Source of the DNA: Arenibacter algicola
GTDB lineage: Bacteria; Bacteroidota; Bacteroidia; Flavobacteriales; Flavobacteriaceae
Length of the DNA: 64,000 nucleotides
NCBI RefSeq assembly: GCF_018860365.1
Contig: NZ_JAHKPO010000014.1
Coordinates: 1 to 64,000 of the forward strand
Reading direction: 5' to 3'
Made by a program: the position numbers and the translations under genes. Numbering within the stretch: position 1 is the first letter of the stretch; each line of letters begins with the position of its first letter. Below, piece by piece: positions 52,227 through 60,430 of the stretch. Under the pieces are notes generated by a model. That model saw only the letters and a program-made list of their open reading frames with translations, was not told the origin of the DNA and searched no databases.

Positions 52227-53480
52227 TTAGTTAATTATTTGATTGTTGGATACAATTCCGTAAACCTTTCCTTTAAGTTTACTTCCCAAAAAGCAGCTAT
52301 TCTTTGAATTGGATAAAATGTCCTGCTCTTCAAAGGTGTATTCCTGATCGGGATCAAAAAGGGTAAGTGCTGCATTTTCACCTACTTTGAAACTAGGTGT
52401 TTCAATGCCATATCTTTCGCGACCTTTGGTCAAGAGGGAAATGGTGGTATCAAGATCAAAAATCTGATTTAGCATTCCAAAAGCGCTTTCCAGACCTATA
52501 GTGCCGTCCGAGGCATTATCGAATTCCACTCTTTTGTGTTCAATATCCATAGGCCTATGGTCTGTGGTAACAAAATCTATGGTCTCATCCTTTAATCCTT
52601 TTATCAAAGCCTTGCGGTCCGATTGGATCCTGAGCGGTGGCATCAATTTATAGTGGGAATCGAACTCTGCCAAGGTCTCGTCGGTGAAGCATAGGTTGTG
52701 TACTGCTACGCTGCAGCTAACATCCATTCCCTTTTTTTTGGCCTCCGCAATGAGTTTTACGGAATTGGCAGTTGAAATAGTGGGGATGTGCAGTTTTCCT
52801 CCCGTATATTCCAATATGAACAGATCCCTCACAATATTTAGCTCTTCGGCCAAATTGGGAATTCCTTTCAGACCCAGTTTTGTGGAGACTTCCCCTTCAT
52901 TTACAATTCCTTTTCCGGCAATCTGCAGATCCATAGGAAAAGAATGTACAAGGCCATTGAAATTATGGGCATATTGAAGGGCAATTTTTAGAAGGTTAGA
53001 GTTCCTTAAAGGTAATTTATAATCATAAAAACCTACGGCACCGGCAGTTTTCATATCATATAGTTCGGCCAAACTTTCTCCTTCAGACTTAACGGTCAAT
53101 GTTCCTAAAGCATGAAGTGTAGTAGCTGCATTTTTGGAAGCATTCTTTAAAAAAACAATATCGGAGCTGCTATCGGGGAGGGGATTGGTATTGGGGTTGA
53201 GGACAATGTCTGTAAAACCGCTCTTTGCCGCAGTGTATAGGCCATTTTCTATGGTTTCCCTTTCCTCATATCCCGGTTCACCAAAACTTACGCTGGAATC
53301 GAACCATCCGAGGGATACATGTAGATTCTTTAATTGGATAAGCTTTGTCTTACCTTGAACATCCAAATTGGTAGCAATATCTTCAATTACCCCTTTTTTT
53401 ATAAGAATATCACGTTTTTTTAAATGAAGTTCCTTGTTGTTAGGAGCAACTATCTTGGCAGATTTTAAAAGTATGTTCAT
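52227..53480 (-). CDS. Dihydroorotase-like protein lacking the metal-binding motif
   Basis: A 417-residue protein of the dihydroorotase/amidohydrolase fold, long form. In active enzymes the motif is D-x-H-V-H-x-R-x-P-G; here the same place reads DSSVSFGEPG (61-70), so both metal-binding His are Ser and the substrate-binding Arg is Gly. The later KLHIPTIST segment has Pro where a metal-binding His is usual (HxxHVST). The TDH segment near the C-terminus (FVTTDHRPMD) is kept. It is therefore likely to be inactive as a dihydroorotase; known inactive PyrC-prime proteins act as scaffolds for aspartate transcarbamoylase. It overlaps the BatA-domain gene by 4 bases (ATGA). Confidence 0.85.
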   Translation of the reverse strand: MNILLKSAKIVAPNNKELHLKKRDILIKKGVIEDIATNLDVQGKTKLIQLKNLHVSLGWFDSSVSFGEPGYEERETIENGLYTAAKSGFTDIVLNPNTNPLPDSSSDIVFLKNASKNAATTLHALGTLTVKSEGESLAELYDMKTAGAVGFYDYKLPLRNSNLLKIALQYAHNFNGLVHSFPMDLQIAGKGIVNEGEVSTKLGLKGIPNLAEELNIVRDLFILEYTGGKLHIPTISTANSVKLIAEAKKKGMDVSCSVAVHNLCFTDETLAEFDSHYKLMPPLRIQSDRKALIKGLKDETIDFVTTDHRPMDIEHKRVEFDNASDGTIGLESAFGMLNQIFDLDTTISLLTKGRERYGIETPSFKVGENAALTLFDPDQEYTFEEQDILSNSKNSCFLGSKLKGKVYGIVSNNQIIN

Positions 53481-55399
53481 TTCAGAAATTTTTGTATAAG
53501 AACTTCAATAAATATAAATGCTAATGCTAAAATAACAAACCATTTCCAAAGCTCGTTGATGCTATTGTCTTTTTCTATATTTTGGAACAAGGCTGAAATA
53601 TTGTTGTTTTTGCTACTTGCATTAAGTTCATCAAGGTCCATATAATGTAGCTGACTTTCTTCCCTGGGAAAGTTGAAACTTATGTTCTTAATTATCTTTC
53701 CTTCATCCGTTATATTGTATATCCCGGAAATCTCAGGATAATCATCAAAAGTTAAGGTGGTTTTGTTGGTAAATGATTGTTGAAAGGGAATAAATTCAAA
53801 ATCTTTTTGAGACACTTTCAAAATCCGATCTTTTGTAAGATTGACTGGGATATCAACAGAGGTTTTACTACCTATCATTTCATAAATTCTGGGAATCTTA
53901 AGACTTGCCATACCCATGTTGTATAAGGTTGGGACAATTAAGGGAGAATTTAAAATATTTGAATTTTCCTTTGATATGGGTGCCGTAAATAAATAAGTAC
54001 CGTCTTCCCCTACCAAAAATGGATCACCACTTTGGTAAGAAAGGATTTTTGGCTTGGCCGATTTAATACTGTAAAAAGAATTGACAGAGGGATATTGGAA
54101 GTTGGTTACTTCTTTTTCGAATACATTCTTATACAAGGGGTGGGCAAAAGCAATCTGACTAATTTTTCTTTCTTCCATAACCGAAGAAATTAGCATAGTA
54201 TTGGAAAGCCCCATTAAAAAGGAATTGTAATTTTCCATATTAGCTTGGCCACTTGGAATAACCGCTAAACTGCCTCCGGCATTTTTAAAGGCTTGTAGGG
54301 CGTTCTGCAAGGCTATGGGGACAGCGTTAAGTTCGTTGAGAATTATCAAATTTTGCGACTCCAATAGGCTGTAATTTAAAGACTTTAGGCTTAAATTGGA
54401 ATACTGAAACACCTCCTTGTCGTAAATACGTCTTAAAAAATCACTATCGGCATCCCCTACGGATAATACCTTGATTTTATCTTGCTTGGCCAAATTGAAG
54501 TAAAGTTGATTGTCATAATTAAGTCCTGAATCGGAAATCAAAATTTCGCCATTGATAAGTTCGTTCGCCGGAATGGTAAAAATTACCTCGCCCTTTTTAT
54601 TCTTGTTGAAGGTAACCGATGTTTTTGCAATCAATTTTTCTCCATTATACAGGGAAACCGGAGTGTTGTCCAATTCAGCGTTGGTAGAGAGTATACTTTT
54701 TAAATCTAAATTCTCTGAGGAAATACTATTGATAAATACAGTATCGATTGAAATATTAACAAGGTTTTCCGGTGTCATTTTTACCAAATGCCTGTTTATG
54801 TCTGGAAGCGAGTCTGTAGAGGAAGGACCAATTCTCTTTTGAAAATCCGAAATCAGGACTAGATCTTTTTGTGCGCCTACAGCTTCGGAGAATAAGGTTT
54901 TGGCCTTTAAATTAATTTCTTTCAACTGTAATTGGTTGTTGGAATAGGGCAGGGCAAGCAAATCGTTTTTGATGTCGCCAATACGAACTTCCCGAAATAT
55001 TTTATCATTGGTAAAAAGAGTGAAAATATTTTCTTCAGGAACAGATTTTAGTATCCCCTGCACCATATTTTCCAATAAGGTTGCAGTTCCCATTTTGGCC
55101 TGCATACTTAGTGAATTATCAAGGTAGATAACTATTTCGTTGCTTTTCAGCGCCGATTTTCCTGGTATAAAGGGTTGGGCAAAAGCAATAATTAGTGCAG
55201 TTAGGAGCAATAGGCGGGTAAATAAAAGTAGCCACTTTTTTAAGGAGTTGCTCTTTCTGGATTCCGCTACTACTTTTTTTAAGATTTTTACATTGGTAAA
55301 TGGGGTTTTCTTAAATCTACGGAGTTGGAAAAGATGAATGAAAATAGGAATAAGGAGAAGTAAAAGGGCCCAAAGGAGTTCCGGATGTTTAAACAGCAT
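53477..55399 (-). CDS. BatA-domain / vWA-like membrane protein
   Basis: A 640-residue protein with an N-terminal BatA-type membrane segment (MLFKHPELLWALLLLLIPIF then IHLFQLRRFKKTPFTNVKIL), a second helix near residues 58-75, a vWA-like domain (about 88-200) with VIYLDNSLSMQAK, a DxSxS-like MIDAS start, and a C-terminal membrane helix (about 620-637). The remainder is extracytoplasmic and beta-rich. In Bacteroidota this kind of protein is common and its role is unclear; related Bat proteins are linked to aerotolerance and MoxR chaperones, none of which is next to it here. Coupled to the dihydroorotase-like gene. Confidence 0.85.
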   Translation of the reverse strand: MLFKHPELLWALLLLLIPIFIHLFQLRRFKKTPFTNVKILKKVVAESRKSNSLKKWLLLFTRLLLLTALIIAFAQPFIPGKSALKSNEIVIYLDNSLSMQAKMGTATLLENMVQGILKSVPEENIFTLFTNDKIFREVRIGDIKNDLLALPYSNNQLQLKEINLKAKTLFSEAVGAQKDLVLISDFQKRIGPSSTDSLPDINRHLVKMTPENLVNISIDTVFINSISSENLDLKSILSTNAELDNTPVSLYNGEKLIAKTSVTFNKNKKGEVIFTIPANELINGEILISDSGLNYDNQLYFNLAKQDKIKVLSVGDADSDFLRRIYDKEVFQYSNLSLKSLNYSLLESQNLIILNELNAVPIALQNALQAFKNAGGSLAVIPSGQANMENYNSFLMGLSNTMLISSVMEERKISQIAFAHPLYKNVFEKEVTNFQYPSVNSFYSIKSAKPKILSYQSGDPFLVGEDGTYLFTAPISKENSNILNSPLIVPTLYNMGMASLKIPRIYEMIGSKTSVDIPVNLTKDRILKVSQKDFEFIPFQQSFTNKTTLTFDDYPEISGIYNITDEGKIIKNISFNFPREESQLHYMDLDELNASSKNNNISALFQNIEKDNSINELWKWFVILALAFIFIEVLIQKFLK

Positions 55400-55529
55400 T
55401 CCTAAATTTAATTTTTCAAATATAAGAAAAGAATTTCGAGGCAGTCTTAAATTTATTGTCCATCTGTGAACTAATTAAGTTACCGGTAAAAGCAAGGATA
55501 TTCTTTAAAGAAGTGGGGCAATTACAAGT

Positions 55530-56537
55530 TCAACAAAAAAAGAAAAAGTCTTGAACAGTTTTTTTTCCCTGTGCCAACAAATGGTCTTTTATAAATTCCT
55601 GGGCTTCTTTGTTGGCAACGGTAATTATGATCTGGGCTTTTTGAAGTTTATTTATTTCCAAATAGTGATCCATCCTTTTACCATAAATATCCAATCCAAT
55701 TTTGTTGGAGTTATTGCAAACCCATGTAAACGCTATGTTTTTTTTTAGAAGTTTTTTGGCCAAAGTTTTTCCTTTGTTGCCTGCACCCCAGAGTACTAAG
55801 GGGCTTTTGTTATCATGGTCTAGTTGTAAAAAATAATGAAGTTTAATGTCCAAGAAATAATTTTGGGCATAGTGTTCACTAGTTCTGGAAGTCCTATGGC
55901 CATAATCGCGCCAATAGTGAAGAAGTTCATTGGTTGGTACACATTTCAGACCCTGCTCATAAAAACGGAATGCTAGGTCGTAATCTTCCGGATAACGATT
56001 TGAAGAAAATGACCCTGCCTTTTCCAGATCGTTCCTATGTACCATCCAACAAGGGGAGGGTATTACACATTCCTTATATATTTCTGAATAATTTAATCCC
56101 TTTTCCGTTAAGCGGTTCAACCATTTTTCATAACTCTTGTAACCATCCCCAACCCCATCTTTGGAAAAGTATTTCACCTTACCTAGGGCTAGGTGGCCCT
56201 GCCCATGGGCTTTAAGGGAATTGACCATGATTTCCAACTTGTTTGGGGACATAATGTCATCAGAATCCATTCTGGTTATATAAGTGCCCTTGGAATGGGA
56301 ATATGCTGTTCTAAGGGCCTGAATTATTCCCTTGCCTTCATTTTTCAATACTTTGATCCTGGTTTCCTTTTGCGCATACGAATGCATGATATCCAAGCTA
56401 TTGTCGGTAGAATGGTCATTTACGGCCAAAATTTCCCAGTCGTCATATGTTTGGTCAATTATGGATTGCATGCAATCCGGTAGAAATTCCGCGGTATTCT
56501 TAAAAGGAATAAGGATGCTGGTACTACTTTTGTTCAT
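55530..56537 (-). CDS. GT2 glycosyltransferase fused to a Rossmann-like domain
   Basis: A 335-residue protein. Residues 1-230 are a GT-A glycosyltransferase of family 2 with SILIPFKNTAEFLPDCMQSI, VNDHSTDNS, the metal-binding RMDSDD and RYPEDYDLAFRF. Residues 245-335 form a separate domain beginning LVLWGAGNKGKTLAKKLLKK, a Rossmann GxGxxG-like motif as in the N-terminal domain of PglD-like acyltransferases. The very end is FFFFC. It likely transfers a sugar to an envelope glycan. Monocistronic. Confidence 0.82.
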   Translation of the reverse strand: MNKSSTSILIPFKNTAEFLPDCMQSIIDQTYDDWEILAVNDHSTDNSLDIMHSYAQKETRIKVLKNEGKGIIQALRTAYSHSKGTYITRMDSDDIMSPNKLEIMVNSLKAHGQGHLALGKVKYFSKDGVGDGYKSYEKWLNRLTEKGLNYSEIYKECVIPSPCWMVHRNDLEKAGSFSSNRYPEDYDLAFRFYEQGLKCVPTNELLHYWRDYGHRTSRTSEHYAQNYFLDIKLHYFLQLDHDNKSPLVLWGAGNKGKTLAKKLLKKNIAFTWVCNNSNKIGLDIYGKRMDHYLEINKLQKAQIIITVANKEAQEFIKDHLLAQGKKTVQDFFFFC

Positions 56538-56718
56538 TTGCCAAAATTAGAAATATATTTTGCTATGAGGGCATCCTTCGCTGCTCAATGGAAGTTGTAA
56601 TTAGAGGACTTCCCGGTATTTCAATTAATCAATAAAACTTCTGCCGGATGTATTTAAGTATAGTTTTTGTTGTTTTGAAATGAGAAATGAAACAATTGGA
56701 TAGAGAGTCATCCCACGT

Positions 56719-57411
56719 TTAATTGGGATGTAAGGCCTTATTTATTGCTGCTTCCACCAAGGGCTCCATTACGGCATAACCCGCTGGGGTAGGATGAACC
56801 TCATCGTCCGCATATTTTTTGGGAAGTCCGTTTCTATCATCGGCCATAGCGGTAAAATAGTCCAAATAAATATGACCATTTGCTTCTGTATATTCTTTTA
56901 ATAGTTTGTTCAATGCAGGTATTTTTTCATTGGGATTTAATCCAGGTCTCCAAGGGTAGTCATAGGCAGGGAGCACGGATGAAATAATAACTTTAATTCC
57001 GTTGGCCTTTGCCAGTTCTGCCATGGACTTTATATTGTCCAATATCATTTTGGGGGTGGAAGGGCCTGTGTTTCCCGCAATATCATTGGTTCCAGCCAAA
57101 ATAACCACTACTTTGGGATTTAAATCGATTACGTCCTGTCTAAAACGCAATAACATTTGTGGGGTAGTCTGCCCACTAATACCTCTGTTGATGTAAGGTC
57201 TCCCCTCAAAAAATTCTGGTCTTTTGTTCAGCCAACCTATGGTAATGGAATTGCCCATAAATACCACACGATTTTCATTGGCAAGAGGTGGGCCTATTTT
57301 TTTATTGTCTTCTGAAAAGCGTTCTAGATTTGCCCAATCTTGGGAAAAACTAGAATTCATGGTAAAGATGGTCAGTACAAACAAGGCAATGGATAATTTC
57401 ATGGTTTTCAT
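56719..57411 (-). CDS. SGNH/GDSL hydrolase, secreted
   Basis: A 230-residue exported esterase/lipase-like protein with a signal peptide ending FSQD or nearby. Block I is FMGNSITIGW (Ser nucleophile), block II RGISGQTTPQM, block III LAGTNDIAGN, and block V DEVHPTPAGY with the Asp-His pair. The relatives deacetylate sugars or cleave esters, for example in polysaccharide breakdown. No polysaccharide utilisation gene is next to it. Same direction as the next gene upstream, 36 bases apart, so possibly co-transcribed. Confidence 0.88.
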   Translation of the reverse strand: MKTMKLSIALFVLTIFTMNSSFSQDWANLERFSEDNKKIGPPLANENRVVFMGNSITIGWLNKRPEFFEGRPYINRGISGQTTPQMLLRFRQDVIDLNPKVVVILAGTNDIAGNTGPSTPKMILDNIKSMAELAKANGIKVIISSVLPAYDYPWRPGLNPNEKIPALNKLLKEYTEANGHIYLDYFTAMADDRNGLPKKYADDEVHPTPAGYAVMEPLVEAAINKALHPN

Positions 57412-57447
57412 ATTGGTAAAAGTGGTTATAAAATAATAATACTTGGA

Positions 57448-59151
57448 CTAGTTTTGAATTTTCATTGATTTTTTTTCATTTGATAGCAATCGAGCTTTTC
57501 TCAAATTTATTTTTTGTCGGATATCTGTTGGATAGTCAGTATGGTCCTCCGCTTCAAAGATCCTAATGTTCTGGGAATTATCTGGTTTTATCAGGTCATC
57601 CTGTCTGCAATTTAGTATAACAGCTGCCGTTTGGACCCCGGAATAACTGGCACCGGCCACTCCATGGGATTGAATACTTGCCCCGCACATATACAAATTT
57701 TCAATTTCGCTCTTAGCCCTAAACGCAAAGGGACCTATCTGCCCAAAACTCTTTTCTGTACCATATACGCTGCCATTGGTACTATTCAAATAGTACTTGT
57801 TGGTGATTGGTGTTCCCAATTCTTTATGAACAATATGGTCGCTAATACCGGGTAGGGCACGTTCCAAAGTGTTTATCATTTTATGGGTCAATATTTCCTT
57901 GAATTCCAAATATTCCTTTGACCGTTGTTTATCTTCTTCGTTAAATTTGGAGAACGAATCGGGATTAATATAAGTAATAACTTCCAGGGAGTGGTGTTTT
58001 CCATCGAAACTTGTGGGGTCTTTTAGCGTTGTACAGCTTATGAACAAACCTGGAAACACGTCGCCACTAGTAATATCAACTGCGGTCATCTCCTCGTAAA
58101 TGCTGTCCATATCCCTGTTATCCATCATCCATATATTTCCCGAATCCATTCCTAATTTTCGAACGTCTATATCAACGCTTAGAAAAAGCATTAGGGAACT
58201 ACAGGAATACTTTGTCTTTTTAAGTTTTTTACGAAGTTTTGTGCTTAGGTTTTGTTCTTTTACCAAGTTTAGATAGGTTGTTCCCGGGTCAGCATTGGAA
58301 ATGATTCTTGACGCAAATATTTTCTCCCCACTTTCCAATTCCACCCCAATGGCTTTTTTCCTTTTATCCCCTTCCAAAAGAATGCTTTTTACCGCTGTGC
58401 TTGTTCGGATGGTTCCACCATTTTTTTGCAGTGACCTGGTCATGGCTTTTACAATGGCAGCACCGCCACCCATGGGGTAGTATCCCCCGCTAAAATAATG
58501 GTCCATAACAGCGCAGTGCAAAGGGAAACTGGCCCGCGAAGGAGCCAATCCGTGGTCTCCCCATTGTATATTTAGGACTTTTTGAAGTAGGGGGTCCTTG
58601 ATATGCCAGTTGATAACACGCTTCAAGCTGAAAAGCGCATACTTACCCATATGCTTGGTTCTAAAAGGAATAGTGATATTGTCCCAAAAACCGTTCATCT
58701 TGGGAATCAGTTGTATTTGTCGGGAAACATTCCTGACCAACTTCAAATAATTATAGATACGCTTTTTTTCCTTAGGGAACCTTTGCCCTAGCGAGGTGTT
58801 CAAATCATTAAAATTACCGGGCAGGTCAATTCTTTCCTTTCCAATAAAGCAGTGTTCATATCCCTTAGGGTTCATTCTAAAGAAAACCAGATCATTGGCT
58901 ATCCCCAATCCTTCATAAAGGGTTCTTGTAGATTCTCCTTCCCCGAGCAGGCCAATATAATGTACTCCTGGAGAAAAACGGTGGCCATTTAAATAGAAGC
59001 TATGGCACCAGCCACCTGGAACATCGTGTTGTTCCAATACCAATACCCGCTGGCCTGCTTTTGATAGACAAATGGCGGCAGACAATCCGCCGGCCCCAGA
59101 GCCGATAATAATCGTATCTATGTCGTTGTATATTTTATTTTTGATGTCCAT
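57448..59151 (-). CDS. CrtI/CrtISO/RetSat-like FAD oxidoreductase
   Basis: A 567-residue flavoprotein with the dinucleotide-binding motif IIIGSGAGGLSAAICLSKAG and VLVLEQHDVPGGWCHSF at the N-terminus, HYFSGGYYPMGGGAAIV in the middle and a C-terminal FAD motif YMCGASIQSHGVAGASYSGV. The PGGWCHSF and GVHYIG parts place it near carotene isomerase and retinol saturase-like enzymes rather than classical phytoene desaturases. The substrate is probably a polyene or other hydrophobic compound. No carotenoid gene is adjacent. Confidence 0.85.
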   Translation of the reverse strand: MDIKNKIYNDIDTIIIGSGAGGLSAAICLSKAGQRVLVLEQHDVPGGWCHSFYLNGHRFSPGVHYIGLLGEGESTRTLYEGLGIANDLVFFRMNPKGYEHCFIGKERIDLPGNFNDLNTSLGQRFPKEKKRIYNYLKLVRNVSRQIQLIPKMNGFWDNITIPFRTKHMGKYALFSLKRVINWHIKDPLLQKVLNIQWGDHGLAPSRASFPLHCAVMDHYFSGGYYPMGGGAAIVKAMTRSLQKNGGTIRTSTAVKSILLEGDKRKKAIGVELESGEKIFASRIISNADPGTTYLNLVKEQNLSTKLRKKLKKTKYSCSSLMLFLSVDIDVRKLGMDSGNIWMMDNRDMDSIYEEMTAVDITSGDVFPGLFISCTTLKDPTSFDGKHHSLEVITYINPDSFSKFNEEDKQRSKEYLEFKEILTHKMINTLERALPGISDHIVHKELGTPITNKYYLNSTNGSVYGTEKSFGQIGPFAFRAKSEIENLYMCGASIQSHGVAGASYSGVQTAAVILNCRQDDLIKPDNSQNIRIFEAEDHTDYPTDIRQKINLRKARLLSNEKKSMKIQN

Positions 59152-59199
59152 TGTATAGGTGTTGCATATGCCAAGCTATAAGTAGTGACCAATTTTATT

Positions 59200-59688
59200 T
59201 TATTTCCTCGTTTTTTTTTGGAAAAATTGTTGGTCCTCCAATTTTAATTCCAAATCGCTTATCACCTTATTCTTGGTGGGTCTAAGTTTAAAAAGATAAA
59301 GAATTAAAAGTAAGGAAATAACCAGATAAAAAATATGGTTGTTCAACCTATAAGCAATAGTACTCAATATTGCTGCCCCCTCTATAAATGCAAATCTTAC
59401 CACAGATGCCTGTAGGTATAGTACCAATTTACCTTTTAAAGAGTTAAGTTTTGTTAAGTCCTTTAATTGTTTACCGAACACATAGTTGCTTATAAAATAG
59501 CTCAACATGGCAATGGTTGGGACAAGATATACAAAAACATTATTGTCTTTTGTGAAATCTATCAAAAAACCTTCCCCCGTTGCATAGATGAAAATGGTAA
59601 ACAACAAAACTCCAATAAGCAATGCAGCATGTATGAATATAAGGGTATTGAGGTATTCCTTGGGGCTTTGGGTCTTGGATTTGGTCAT
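59200..59688 (-). CDS. Small polytopic membrane protein, unknown function
   Basis: The ATG at 59688 (MTKSKTQSPKEYLNT) gives 162 residues and a clean N-terminus; the frame from 59754 adds 22 residues with no membrane character. Four hydrophobic stretches are visible (about 14-36, 46-66, 84-107, 112-132), then a basic end (PTKNKVISDLELKLEDQQFF). No family is recognised. It lies 48 bases before the FAD oxidoreductase gene on the same strand, so the two may form an operon. Confidence 0.75.
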   Translation of the reverse strand: MTKSKTQSPKEYLNTLIFIHAALLIGVLLFTIFIYATGEGFLIDFTKDNNVFVYLVPTIAMLSYFISNYVFGKQLKDLTKLNSLKGKLVLYLQASVVRFAFIEGAAILSTIAYRLNNHIFYLVISLLLILYLFKLRPTKNKVISDLELKLEDQQFFQKKTRK

Positions 59689-59978
59689 ATGGCATTTTAA
59701 AGTACAGTGGTGCTTGGCAATGCCATAACTAAATGAAACTTGTGTAAACCACACATTTGTTCCTAAAGGTATAAGCCTTTCCGTTTAAAAGCAAGGAAGA
59801 TAAGCCAAAAATAATAGTATATATAAAAGGTCCCATATTTTTAGTCCAGAAGAATCTAAAGAATATACCTGTGATAAACAATCTCAATGGAAATTCAATT
59901 GGCGTTTATTTTTGTTTATTTTTACGTATGAGGAATTAATGAGGCAAATGTTAATTTCAATATCTAAACCAATAGGAC

Positions 59979-60425
59979 GTGGCCAATAGGGACTTTCAAA
60001 TACTTCTTGCAGACGATGATGAAGACGATTGCATGTTTTTTAAGGAAGCTTTGGACGAGCTTTCATTGTGTGCAACATTGAAAACTGTTAACAATGGGGT
60101 AGAGCTTATGGATTTTCTTGAAAATAATTTGCCCAATCTGCCACAAGTGCTCTTTCTGGATCTGAACATGCCCCGAAAGTCTGGAACAGAGTGTTTATCG
60201 GAAATAAAACAAAGTGAAAAATTTAGACATTTGCCTGTAATAATTTATTCCACTTCTTCCAATATTGATGTCATGGACCAATTATACGGCAAAGGGGCGC
60301 AATACTACATTCGCAAACCAGCCGATTTTTCTACACTCAAATCTGTAATTGGTAGGACCATTGATTTGATCAAACAAAACGAAGTATTACAAGCCTCTAG
60401 AGAAGAATTTGTGATACAACCTTAA
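59979..60425 (+). CDS. Single-domain response regulator (Rcp1-like)
   Basis: A 148-residue receiver domain with the acidic pocket LADDDEDD near the N-terminus, the phospho-acceptor Asp61 (LFLDLNMPR) and the conserved Ser/Lys positions IIYSTSS and YIRKP. There is no output domain. The start is a GTG (MANRDFQILLADDDEDD). It lies 5 bases before the histidine kinase gene, so the pair forms an operon and the receiver is likely phosphorylated by that kinase. Confidence 0.93.
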   Translation: MANRDFQILLADDDEDDCMFFKEALDELSLCATLKTVNNGVELMDFLENNLPNLPQVLFLDLNMPRKSGTECLSEIKQSEKFRHLPVIIYSTSSNIDVMDQLYGKGAQYYIRKPADFSTLKSVIGRTIDLIKQNEVLQASREEFVIQP

Positions 60426-60430
60426 AGTAA

